DNA of 14,811 nucleotides. It comes from Bacteroidales bacterium UBA1208 (GTDB lineage Bacteria; Bacteroidota; Bacteroidia; Bacteroidales; P3). Shown one piece after another: positions 5,826 to 12,434 of this stretch. The stretch spans positions 1-14,811 of the forward strand of contig DBXQ01000089.1 of assembly GCA_002309955.1 (NCBI GenBank), written 5' to 3'. The position numbers and the translations under genes were made by a program. Position 1 is the first letter of the stretch. The number at the start of each line of letters is the position of its first letter. The notes beneath the pieces are model-generated. The model was not told the DNA's origin, searched no databases, and saw only the letters and a list, made by a program, of their open reading frames with translations.

Positions 5826-8174
5826 ATGAGCGAACTATTAGATCAACTGAATGAATCGCAGCGCGAAGCAGCGGCCTGCACCGAAGGCCCGGTGATGATT
5901 ATTGCCGGTGCCGGCAGTGGCAAAACCCGCACGCTTACCTACCGCATAGCTCACCTTATCAATTTGGGCACCGACCCCTTCAACATCTTGGCACTCACCT
6001 TCACCAACAAGGCCGCCACCGAGATGAAGGAGCGTATCATCAAGCTCGTCGGTTCCGAAGCCCGTAACATCTGGATGGGTACATTCCACTCCGTCTTTGC
6101 CCGTATCCTCCGTTCCGAGGCCACTAAACTGGGCTACATCAACACCTTCACCATCTACGACACTGACGACAGCAAGTCCGCCATCAAGCAGATTGTTAAG
6201 AACCTCAACCTTGACCCTAAGACCTACAGCCCGGGGTTCGTCATGGGTCGTATCTCCATGGCCAAGAGCAATCTCCTCTCGCCCGAGGACTACGCCAACA
6301 ACCCTGAAATCCAGCAGTCGGACAAAGATTCACACAAGCCCATGATTGCTGAAATCTACAAGCTTTACAACCACCGCCTGCGCACCTCTATGGCCATGGA
6401 TTTCGACGACCTGCTCTTCAACATGAACATCCTCCTCCGCGACTTCCCCGATGTGCTGCTCAAGTATCAGAACCGTTTCAAGTACATCATGGTCGACGAG
6501 TACCAGGACACCAACTATTCACAGTATCTCATTGTGAAGAAACTTGCTGCCCGGCTGCAGAACATCTGCGTAGTGGGCGACGATGCGCAGAGCATCTATG
6601 CCTTCCGTGGCGCCAATATCCAGAACATCTTCAACTTCCGTCGCGACTATCCCAACCTCCACCTCTTCAAACTCGAACAGAACTACCGCTCCACCAAAGT
6701 CATTGTCAATGCCGCCAATTCGGTTATCGCCAAGAATGTGGAGCAGATTGACAAGGAGATTTGGACTGACAATGCCCAAGGCAACCGGATAGCCTTGTTG
6801 CGAGCTGTTGACGAGAAGGATGAAGGACGGCTCATAGCCGAATCGATTCAGTCGGCCCATATCGGTGAGAACCTTGACTACAAGTCCTTTGCTGTCCTCT
6901 ACCGAACCAATGTCCAGTCGCGAGCCTTGGAAGAGGCCCTGCGTCGCGACAGCATCCCCTACCGCATCTATCAAGGCCTTTCATTCTATGGCCGCAAGGA
7001 AATCAAAGACGTGTTGGCTTACATGCGGTTGGTGGTGAACAACTACGACGAGGAGTCGCTCTTGCGCATCATCAACTATCCTGTCAGGGGCATCGGACAA
7101 ACCTCTCTCGACCGTGTACGGGTGGCCGCTGCCGACAACGACATTGCCGTTTGGACAGTCCTTGAAAATCTCCCCAGCTTTGGTCTGGGCATCAACAGCG
7201 GCACTACTCAGAAAATAGGGGAGTTCGTCATGATGATTAAACGCTTCACAGCACTCCTGCCCACCATCAACGCTTACGACCTTGCCAAGCAAATTGTCTA
7301 CAACAGCGGCATTATCACCCTGTTGCGCAACGACGACGACCCCGACAACCCCAACCGCATCGAGAATATAGAAGAGCTTCTCAACGGTGTACAGGAATTT
7401 TGCGAAAAGGAAGACCAGTTCTCTGAAGAAGAAGACAATCAGAATGATCAGAATTCTCAGATAAAAACGCTCGACCAATTCCTCCAACAGGTGCTTCTTC
7501 TCACTTCCGAGGACAAAGACAACGACAAAGATGCCGACAAAGTCAGCCTTATGACCATCCACGCTGCCAAGGGGTTGGAATTTCCCTATGTCTATGTGGC
7601 AGGCTTGGAGGAGAACCTTTTCCCCTCCTTCATGTCCATCTCCTCGCGCCAAGAGTTGGAGGAGGAGCGTCGCCTATTCTATGTCGCCGTCACCCGTGCC
7701 GAGCGGCAATTGACGCTTTCCTATGCCATGACGCGCTATCAATACGGCAGCTCTTCATGTCAGGAGATGAGCCGCTTCATTGAGGAAATAGACAGCAAAT
7801 ATATTGAGATGCCTCAGCGCAAGGTTCAGTTCCCCAAGCCCGGCGAACTGCCCAAAGCATTCCAAGCGGTAAAGGGAGTAAAGTGGTCGCCCGAGGCCGA
7901 GCAGGGCTTTCAGCGCAAAGCAGCCCCCGAACCGCAGAGACCGCGCCGGTTGAAGCCCCAGTCGGCATTGCCCAAGGGTCCCACACCGCCCAACACTGCG
8001 GCAGAGATCAATGCCATACAGGCAGGCATGCGGGTGCGGCATGCCAAATTCGGCGAGGGCAAAGTGCTCACCGTCGAAGGCAGCGGCAGCGAACGCAAAG
8101 CTACCATCTTCTTTGAACAAGCAGGCCAGAAAACAATGATGCTCGTTTACGCCAAACTGACAATAATAGAATAA
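5826..8174 (+). CDS. pcrA: UvrD/PcrA-type superfamily 1A DNA helicase
   Basis: This 782-residue ATP-dependent 3'-5' helicase is of the Rep/UvrD/PcrA family, expected in nucleotide excision repair, mismatch repair and clearing stalled RNA polymerase. All motifs are intact. The Q motif has Gln12, Walker A AGAGSGKT is at 27-34, and motif Ia LTFTNKAATEMKER at 57-70. Walker B VDEYQD is at 223-228, motif III GDDAQSIYAFRGA at 251-263 and motif IV LEQNYRST at 283-290. Motif V is around TIHAAKGLEF (577-586) and motif VI around RRLFYVAVTRAE (615-626). An acidic, Asn/Gln-rich stretch (about 527-572) interrupts domain 2B/2A. The C-terminal end, from about 732, has VRHAKFGEGKVLTVEG, the Tudor-like RNA-polymerase-binding domain of PcrA/UvrD, which is why I prefer pcrA/uvrD to rep. 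ATG 5826 is followed at once by the conserved LLDQLNESQREA. Confidence 0.95.
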   Translation: MSELLDQLNESQREAAACTEGPVMIIAGAGSGKTRTLTYRIAHLINLGTDPFNILALTFTNKAATEMKERIIKLVGSEARNIWMGTFHSVFARILRSEATKLGYINTFTIYDTDDSKSAIKQIVKNLNLDPKTYSPGFVMGRISMAKSNLLSPEDYANNPEIQQSDKDSHKPMIAEIYKLYNHRLRTSMAMDFDDLLFNMNILLRDFPDVLLKYQNRFKYIMVDEYQDTNYSQYLIVKKLAARLQNICVVGDDAQSIYAFRGANIQNIFNFRRDYPNLHLFKLEQNYRSTKVIVNAANSVIAKNVEQIDKEIWTDNAQGNRIALLRAVDEKDEGRLIAESIQSAHIGENLDYKSFAVLYRTNVQSRALEEALRRDSIPYRIYQGLSFYGRKEIKDVLAYMRLVVNNYDEESLLRIINYPVRGIGQTSLDRVRVAAADNDIAVWTVLENLPSFGLGINSGTTQKIGEFVMMIKRFTALLPTINAYDLAKQIVYNSGIITLLRNDDDPDNPNRIENIEELLNGVQEFCEKEDQFSEEEDNQNDQNSQIKTLDQFLQQVLLLTSEDKDNDKDADKVSLMTIHAAKGLEFPYVYVAGLEENLFPSFMSISSRQELEEERRLFYVAVTRAERQLTLSYAMTRYQYGSSSCQEMSRFIEEIDSKYIEMPQRKVQFPKPGELPKAFQAVKGVKWSPEAEQGFQRKAAPEPQRPRRLKPQSALPKGPTPPNTAAEINAIQAGMRVRHAKFGEGKVLTVEGSGSERKATIFFEQAGQKTMMLVYAKLTIIE

Positions 8175-8176
8175 CC

Positions 8177-8198
8177 CCCATAGGGCATCATGGGTTTT
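8177..8198 (+). terminator. Weak terminator-like hairpin after the helicase gene
   Basis: CCCAT (8177-8181) and ATGGG (8190-8194) form a 5-bp stem with an 8-base loop followed by TTTT. The stem is short and dtd follows closely on the same strand, so it may only attenuate transcription or be coincidental. Confidence 0.25.
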
Positions 8199-8247
8199 CC
8201 TATGACATCCCGAGGCATCCTATGAGTCCTAAGCAAAATCTTTCGTC

Positions 8248-8703
8248 ATGAGAATAGTAATACAACGTTGCCGCCGTGCCTCGGTTACCATCGAGGACAC
8301 TCTGAAATCGCAGATAGGGCAGGGAATGATGATTCTTCTCGGCATTGAAGATGCCGACACGGATGAAGATATCGACTGGCTTTGCCGTAAGATAGTTGCC
8401 CTGCGCATTTTCGATGACGCGGACGGGGTAATGAATCTGCCCATCACCGATGTGCCAGACAGTGGCATTCTGCTCGTCAGTCAGTTTACGCTGATGGCCA
8501 GCACCAAGAAAGGCAATCGTCCCAGCTATATCCATGCCTCTAAGCCCGAGGTGGCCATACCTATGTACGAGAAGTTTATCTGTCGGCTCTCCGACCTCTT
8601 CGGCAAGGAAGTTCAAACGGGCGAGTTTGGAGCCAATATGCAGGTAGAGTTGGTCAACGACGGCCCTGTCACCATCATTATCGATAGCCAGAACAGAAAG
8701 TAG
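8248..8703 (+). CDS. dtd: D-aminoacyl-tRNA deacylase
   Basis: Dtd hydrolyses D-amino acids, and Gly mischarged on tRNA-Ala, from tRNA in the cytoplasm and so protects translation. The 151-residue product is close to the 145-150 typical of the family. It starts with the conserved MRIVIQRCRRASVTI. It carries the first active-site motif SQFTL (78-82) followed by KKGNRPSY. It also has the Gly-cisPro motif in NDGPVT (137-142), through which the enzyme rejects L-aminoacyl substrates; it acts as a homodimer. ATG 8248 is the only sensible start. It lies 73 bases after the helicase gene on the same strand, close enough for co-transcription. It converges with the prmC operon across a long gap. Confidence 0.96.
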   Translation: MRIVIQRCRRASVTIEDTLKSQIGQGMMILLGIEDADTDEDIDWLCRKIVALRIFDDADGVMNLPITDVPDSGILLVSQFTLMASTKKGNRPSYIHASKPEVAIPMYEKFICRLSDLFGKEVQTGEFGANMQVELVNDGPVTIIIDSQNRK

Positions 8704-8752
8704 GAGAATCATCCTTTCCCCTTCTTCCATCTCTTCTCCTGTCGAAAAACGG

Positions 8753-8786
8753 TTGTTCAACGATTGACCCCAATCGGCCATTAGGC
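8753..8786 (+). repeat. Left arm of a far-apart inverted repeat
   Basis: Two blocks are TTGTTCAACG (8753-8762) and CCCCAATCGGCCATTAGGC (8768-8786). Both recur inverted and in the matching order at 9321-9330 (10 of 10 bases) and 9283-9301 (17 of 19). The spacer between the blocks is 5 bases here and 19 bases in the right arm. Confidence 0.7.
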
Positions 8787-8862
8787 ATTATTCACATATT
8801 GCTCCGACACATTCCACATCAACTTATATTCACCGAACTGGCTTATAAATATTTGTACTTGT

Positions 8863-8917
8863 AGGGCATGGTTTGTATACCCAAGGCAATGCCGTTGGGC
8901 TGTATTTGTTATGCCCT
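8863..8917. repeat. Nested hairpin in the dtd-prmC gap
   Basis: The outer stem pairs AGGGCAT (8863-8869) with ATGCCCT (8911-8917). Inside it, CCCAA (8880-8884) pairs with TTGGG (8895-8899), and GGC with GCC, around a three-base loop with one bulged G. The region could fold as an RNA or be a REP-type element. Confidence 0.5.
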
Positions 8918-8992
8918 TCAGGGCGTTACCTCAACTTTCCGTTGTCGCGGAACAACATAAACGGAGATGCCATTTCCGTCGTTCCCTTTTAA

Positions 8993-9042
8993 CACAAGTC
9001 CTTTTCCATAAATCTCCCCTAACCTGTGCACAAGTCCTTTTC
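8993..9042. repeat. 14-bp direct repeat pair
   Basis: CACAAGTCCTTTTC occurs exactly at 8993-9006 and again at 9029-9042, with a 22-base gap (36-base period). There are only two copies, so it is not a CRISPR array. Confidence 0.7.
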
Positions 9043-9090
9043 GCGCTGCCCTTGGTTCGTTCTTCATTCCACCCTTCGGCCTCCGTTCTA

Positions 9091-9146
9091 CCTCAGTTCT
9101 CCTTCTGAAATGGGAGAACGATGGGAGAACGATGGGAGAACTGAGG
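9091..9146. repeat. Inverted pair enclosing an 11-bp tandem repeat
   Basis: CCTCAGTTCTCC (9091-9102) is the exact reverse complement of GGAGAACTGAGG (9135-9146). Between and into the right arm runs ATGGGAGAACG in three tandem copies at 9110-9120, 9121-9131 and 9132-9142 (the last ends in T). The TTCTCC arm can therefore pair with any of three GGAGAA partners. Confidence 0.8.
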
Positions 9147-9260
9147 GCTAAGGAGCGACGGAAGAGCAACCGAGCCTATACTGGCCATTGAGGCGGGAAA
9201 CGGAATAAAACGGTCATTATCAGACTTTCCATTCCACATGCCTCTGCTTTGTTCTTGAAC

Positions 9261-9277
9261 GGCCTCCGACGGAGGCC
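9261..9277. repeat. GC-rich palindrome
   Basis: GGCCTCCG, one A, then CGGAGGCC: perfect 8-bp arms. There is no T run on either side, so it does not look like an intrinsic terminator even though it sits between converging genes. Confidence 0.6.
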
Positions 9278-9282
9278 TGCTG

Positions 9283-9330
9283 GCCTAATGACCGATTTGG
9301 GATTAGTACCATAGAACTACCGTTGAACAA
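9283..9330 (-). repeat. Right arm of a far-apart inverted repeat
   Basis: GCCTAATGACCGATTTGGG (9283-9301) and CGTTGAACAA (9321-9330) are the inverted counterparts of the left arm at 8753-8786. A further 12-base fragment, AATGGCCGATTG at 9361-9372, matches the reverse complement of left-arm bases 8771-8782 exactly, so the motif is present at least three times. Confidence 0.7.
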
Positions 9331-9375
9331 GTGAGGTATGATGGGATGATGTTGTGGAAGAATGGCCGATTGTGA

Positions 9376-10284
9376 CTATTCTGCGGTACCGCATGCAGGC
9401 AGTGTGGCGGATATGCAACGGGGATTGCCTTGGAAATCGGGGTGCAGTCGGGTGTCGAAGCCAAGGGTGTGGAGTTGTTGTGTGGTTTCGGCGGAGAGGA
9501 CTTGGTTTATCTCTAATACGAGTAGTCCTTGGGGGGCGAGGTGCGTGGCAGCGTAGCGGCCTATGGCGCGGTAGAAGCGCAGGGGGTCGTTGTCGGGGAC
9601 GAAGAGAGCCAATGCAGGGTCGTAGTTTAGCACGTTAGGCTGCATGTTGGCGCGTTCGCTTTCCATCACGTATGGGGGATTGCTGATGATGAGGTCGTAG
9701 GAGGAGGTGAGGGCGGCGAGTTGTGTAGGTTTCAGCACGTCCATTTCCATGAAGTGGATGTCGGTGTGGTTGGTTTGGGCATTGTCGCGGGCGATGGCAA
9801 GGGCGGCGGGTGAGATGTCGACGGCTGTTACATCGGCGGTGGGGAAACGGTTTTTGAGGGCAATGGCAATGCAACCGCTGCCGGTGCAGAGGTCGAGAAT
9901 CGTGGTGCAGTTTGCCTGTAGGTGTTCGAGATGGTTGGCCACATGGGCGACAATCTCCTCGGTTTCGGGACGGGGGACAAGCACGTCGGGTGTGACACGG
10001 ATGCGGAAACCGCAAAAGTCGGTATAGCCTATGATGTGCTGGATGGGGCGGTACTGCTTAAGGTCTTCGGCTGCCCAGTGGAAGCGGAGCAGGTCGGATT
10101 GGTTGATGGTGTCGTCGCGGTGCAGCAGAAGTTGGGTTTTGTCCCATCCGAGGAAGGCTTCGAAGAGCATGTAGACGAACATGCGCAGTTCCCCTTCGGG
10201 GTAGCGTCCGGATAGTTCGGTATGGAAATACCGTTCGATGTCGCGAACGCGGTTTGAGGGAATGTGCATGTTGGTGGTGTTCAT
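9376..10284 (-). CDS. prmC: Peptide chain release factor N5-glutamine methyltransferase
   Basis: PrmC (HemK) methylates the Gln of the GGQ motif in release factors RF1 and RF2 using S-adenosylmethionine, which speeds peptide release. The 302-residue product has the N-terminal helical release-factor-binding domain (about 1-95). The family signature PRPETEE is at 104-110. The SAM-binding loop DLCTGSGCIAIAL is at 131-143, with an acidic VDIS at 155-158. The catalytic NPPYV is at 202-206, where Asn and Pro-Pro-Tyr hold the glutamine side chain. It is slightly longer than the 277 residues of E. coli. ATG 10284 is taken as the start; the ATG five codons later is also possible. It is the last gene of the RNase H-pnuC-prmC operon, starting 14 bases after the pnuC stop. 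Codons are strongly C-rich. Confidence 0.95.
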   Translation of the reverse strand: MNTTNMHIPSNRVRDIERYFHTELSGRYPEGELRMFVYMLFEAFLGWDKTQLLLHRDDTINQSDLLRFHWAAEDLKQYRPIQHIIGYTDFCGFRIRVTPDVLVPRPETEEIVAHVANHLEHLQANCTTILDLCTGSGCIAIALKNRFPTADVTAVDISPAALAIARDNAQTNHTDIHFMEMDVLKPTQLAALTSSYDLIISNPPYVMESERANMQPNVLNYDPALALFVPDNDPLRFYRAIGRYAATHLAPQGLLVLEINQVLSAETTQQLHTLGFDTRLHPDFQGNPRCISATLPACGTAE

Positions 10285-10298
10285 TTATGGGGTAGGGG

Positions 10299-10877
10299 TT
10301 AGTTGTCCTCGGTTTTCGGGAGGTTCTTCGTGCTGCGCCAAGCTTTGATGAAGACGATGAAGCCGTAGGTTGCGGTGATGAGGAAGCAGGCGCTGATAAA
10401 GAGCCATTTGTAGCTGCCGCCCATGATGCCGAGGGGAATATAGATGGCATCGCAAATGAGGTAGCATATCCAGGCGTTGATGTCCTTGCGCACCATGAGG
10501 TAGGTGGCCACGGCTTGGAGGGCGAAGATGGCGCAGTCGAGGATGGGCAGGTTGGAGTGCAGCACGCGGGCATCGAAGATGTAGGTGGCCGCGGCTATGC
10601 CCACTACGGCCAGCAAAGGCCAGAGGGGGTTGCCCCAGCTTATGGTGCGGCGGTTGTCCTCCGACCGTTTTTTCCAGATGAATACCCCTCCGATGGAGGC
10701 CAGAATGCTATAGACTTGGAAGGCGAAGCTCATGAAATGCCTGTCGGTAAAGAAATTGTAACTCAGAATAAGGCCTGTAGCGATGCTGAATATCCACGTC
10801 CATCGGTTGCCGCGAGCGGCAAGGTAGACGGTGGTGATTTGTGCAATGGTGATAAGGATGGTAAGTATTGCGTCCAT
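10299..10877 (-). CDS. pnuC: PnuC-type nicotinamide riboside transporter
   Basis: This is a 192-residue integral membrane protein of the PnuC family, which takes up nicotinamide riboside or related vitamins by facilitated diffusion followed by phosphorylation. Hydrophobic segments fit roughly six to seven membrane helices, starting with ILTILITIAQITTVYLAA. Family-like features are the aromatic Trp-Thr-Trp near residue 25, the NAWICYLICDAIYIPLG helix, and the C-terminal stretch SYKWLFISACFLITATYGF ending in a conserved Trp and basic tail. The start is ATG 10877 (MDAILTIL), because codons further upstream overlap the RNase H gene and encode an unlikely His/Arg/Pro-rich peptide. It begins 5 bases after the RNase H stop. 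The substrate is assumed: PnuT and PnuX relatives carry thiamine or riboflavin, and no kinase gene or riboswitch nearby settles it. Confidence 0.85.
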   Translation of the reverse strand: MDAILTILITIAQITTVYLAARGNRWTWIFSIATGLILSYNFFTDRHFMSFAFQVYSILASIGGVFIWKKRSEDNRRTISWGNPLWPLLAVVGIAAATYIFDARVLHSNLPILDCAIFALQAVATYLMVRKDINAWICYLICDAIYIPLGIMGGSYKWLFISACFLITATYGFIVFIKAWRSTKNLPKTEDN

Positions 10878-10882
10878 GGTGG

Positions 10883-11572
10883 TTATTTTTTTCGGTTGAA
10901 ATCGGCGGGAATTTCGCCCCAGTGTTCGGTGTCCCACTTGCGTATCTCGGTGGTGTAGGTGTTGTTGTGCAGCCATGCTTCGGCACGACGGATGATGTTC
11001 CACAGCTCGGCGGTTTGTGGGGTGAGGGGCAGCTTGGTGCGGCATTCTTTGCGACGCACCCAGTTGATGGCGTTGACAGAGTCGCTGTAGAGTATTTGGT
11101 GCATGTTGTGTTTTTTGAGATAGGCAAGGCCGTGCACGATACCGAGGAACTCGCCTATGTTGTTGGTGCCTACAGGGGTTTTGAAGTGGAAGAGTTGTTG
11201 GCGGGTGGCGATGTAGACACCTTGGTATTCCATCACACCGGGATTGCCGCTACAGGCTGCGTCGACAGCCAGGGCGTCGAGAATTGGAGGATTGTCGGTG
11301 CCGGGAAGAATGGCGGTGATGCCGTTCTCGTCGGTTGTCAGTACGCTGGTTTTGCAGGATGGGGTAGGGGTGTCGGCGGGATTGCTTTTGCCGATGGCTA
11401 CTGCTGTGTCGTAGGGCAGGCGCATTGCGGCTTCGGCTTCATGGAGGGTGCTGTATGACTTGTATTGGGCATTGGCGACGCCGACGACTTGTTTCTGACA
11501 GTCGGTCCAGTTGTCGTAGATGCCTGGCGTATGGCCTTGCCACACAACGTAGTATTTCTGTTTCTTCGCCAT
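10883..11572 (-). CDS. Ribonuclease H with N-terminal viroplasmin-like domain
   Basis: The 229-residue protein cleaves the RNA strand of RNA-DNA hybrids. Residues about 6-50 form the caulimovirus viroplasmin-like hybrid-binding domain (KYYVVWQGHTPGIYDNW, then QVVGVANAQYKSYSTLHEAEAAM in part), as in eukaryotic RNase H1. A Pro/Ser/Thr-rich linker (about 62-95) follows. The type 1 RNase H fold has the four acidic residues expected: Asp104 in AVDAACSGNPG, Glu141 in NNIGEFLGI, Asp164 in LYSDSVNAI and Asp224 in GEIPADF. Start ATG 11572 is directly before the viroplasmin domain. It is the first gene of the minus-strand operon with pnuC and prmC and is divergent from the GIN-domain lipoprotein gene. 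Other RNase H genes may exist elsewhere in the genome, so I give no symbol. Confidence 0.93.
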   Translation of the reverse strand: MAKKQKYYVVWQGHTPGIYDNWTDCQKQVVGVANAQYKSYSTLHEAEAAMRLPYDTAVAIGKSNPADTPTPSCKTSVLTTDENGITAILPGTDNPPILDALAVDAACSGNPGVMEYQGVYIATRQQLFHFKTPVGTNNIGEFLGIVHGLAYLKKHNMHQILYSDSVNAINWVRRKECRTKLPLTPQTAELWNIIRRAEAWLHNNTYTTEIRKWDTEHWGEIPADFNRKK

Positions 11573-11584
11573 AGATTAAGAGTG

Positions 11585-11592
11585 CAAAGGTA
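11585..11592 (-). promoter_or_regulatory. -7 promoter box for the RNase H-pnuC-prmC operon
   Basis: Read on the minus strand this is TACCTTTG, an exact TAnnTTTG match, 12 bases before the start codon at 11572. A transcript starting here would have a very short leader. No good -33 TTTG is seen, and its -33 zone overlaps the opposing promoter. Confidence 0.6.
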
Positions 11593-11624
11593 CGAAACTT
11601 TTCTCATATATGGATTTTTATTTG

Positions 11625-11632
11625 TATCTTTG
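11625..11632 (+). promoter_or_regulatory. -7 promoter box for the GIN lipoprotein operon
   Basis: TATCTTTG matches the Bacteroides -7 consensus exactly. It sits 25 bases before the ATG at 11658 and downstream of an in-frame ATG at 11610. This supports the later start codon. The opposing box at 11585-11592 lies only 32 bases away. Confidence 0.65.
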
Positions 11633-11657
11633 CAAAATGAAAATGAAATACCTTATT

Positions 11658-12425
11658 ATGATGAAAAGACTTTGTTTTCTGTCGTTGATGCTGTGCTTGT
11701 TGTGCGTGGCATGTGAAAAAGATGATAGTATCTATATCACAGTTAATTATCCAATTACTGACAGGTATGCTAATTTGGATGTGAGCAATGCTTTTGATGT
11801 GGTGGTGTGCGACACGGTTAGTGAGGCAAGGGTGACAGTGAAGGGTGGACAGCATAAGAACGTTATTTTCAAGGTGGAGAACGGCACGCTGAAGATTGGA
11901 TTCAGATCGGGTCTGTTCAATTGGTTCCATGGTTCAGGCAAGGTGTTACTGCCTCGTAACACTGAATTGTGCGATGTGGAGCTTTCGGGTGCCTCCAGTT
12001 TCCGTGGCGATGTGCAAGGTGACGAGGTGGATTTGGAGGTGTCGGGTGCTTCCAATTTCTATGGCAATGTGACGGGGTCGGAAGTGAACATCGACCTTTC
12101 CGGTGCGTCGGATTTTAAAGGGAATATCGATGCCGATAAGATTGAGATGGAGATTAGCGGCTCGTCGAAGGTTTCAGGTGCCGGGAGTTGTACCGAGATA
12201 TTGGAAGCGGAGGTCTCCGGTTCCAGCACTGTGGATGCCTTCGGACTTGAGTGCCGAAGAGTGACAGCCAAGGTAAGTGGTTCCAGCAAAGTGAAGATTT
12301 CGTGCTGCGAGAGCATCACGGGTTCCATTTCGGGTTCCAGCGACCTTTACTATAAAGCACTCCCCGGCTGCAATCCCGTGGTGAACTGCAGTACCAGCGG
12401 CGGCTCGGAAGTGCATCGGGACTAA
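11658..12425 (+). CDS. Surface lipoprotein with GIN (DUF2807) beta-helix domain
   Basis: The 255-residue lipoprotein belongs to the head-GIN/DUF2807 family, of unproven function but thought to be adhesin-like or envelope-stress related. The signal peptide starts MMKRLCFLSLML and ends with Cys19 in CVAC. CEKDD follows; its Lys-Asp-Asp resembles the Bacteroidota surface-export signal, so the protein may face outside. The DUF2807 body starts near AFDVVV (45-50). A tandem run of SG-A/S-S motifs begins at residues 110, 129, 148, 167, 187, 207, 225 and 247, a 18-22 residue period typical of a right-handed parallel beta-helix. Cys105, 178, 199, 216, 217, 238 and 244 are unusually frequent. I chose ATG 11658 because the -7 promoter box lies at 11625-11632; ATG 11637, 11643 and 11661 remain possible. 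The next gene starts 9 bases downstream. Confidence 0.88.
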   Translation: MMKRLCFLSLMLCLLCVACEKDDSIYITVNYPITDRYANLDVSNAFDVVVCDTVSEARVTVKGGQHKNVIFKVENGTLKIGFRSGLFNWFHGSGKVLLPRNTELCDVELSGASSFRGDVQGDEVDLEVSGASNFYGNVTGSEVNIDLSGASDFKGNIDADKIEMEISGSSKVSGAGSCTEILEAEVSGSSTVDAFGLECRRVTAKVSGSSKVKISCCESITGSISGSSDLYYKALPGCNPVVNCSTSGGSEVHRD

Positions 12426-12434
12426 ATAGATATC

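Larger units (their letters stand above)
8704..9375. other. Gene-free convergent gap with many repeats
   Basis: There is no credible gene in these 672 bases between dtd and prmC. Small open frames on both strands show neither domain nor sensible composition. The region holds far-apart inverted repeats (8753-8786 with 9283-9330), a nested hairpin (8863-8917), a 14-bp direct repeat (8993-9006 and 9029-9042), an 11-bp tandem repeat inside a 12-bp inverted pair (9091-9146) and a GC-rich palindrome (9261-9277). It looks like a non-autonomous mobile element remnant or a cluster of intergenic repeats. Confidence 0.6.

Noticed and set aside
6981..7652. 223-codon minus-strand frame inside the helicase gene
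   Set aside because: It is antisense to helicase motifs; no start signals or recognisable domain.
8993..9042. Possible CRISPR fragment
   Set aside because: Only two 14-base copies, no cas genes, and no further spacing pattern.
8918..9169. 83-codon minus-strand frame in the dtd-prmC gap
   Set aside because: It is Arg-rich and runs through the tandem and inverted repeats; no domain or start signal. It is better explained as repeat DNA.
9261..9277. Intrinsic terminator for dtd or prmC
   Set aside because: The stem is strong, but there is no T run on either side.
10299..11045. Longer pnuC reading frame starting at 11045
   Set aside because: The first 56 codons overlap the RNase H gene and encode a His/Pro/Arg-rich non-membrane peptide. 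ATG 10877 gives a normal PnuC N-terminus.
11610..11657. Earlier start for the GIN lipoprotein
   Set aside because: ATG 11610 precedes the -7 promoter box and would bury the lipoprotein signal 16 residues inside the protein.
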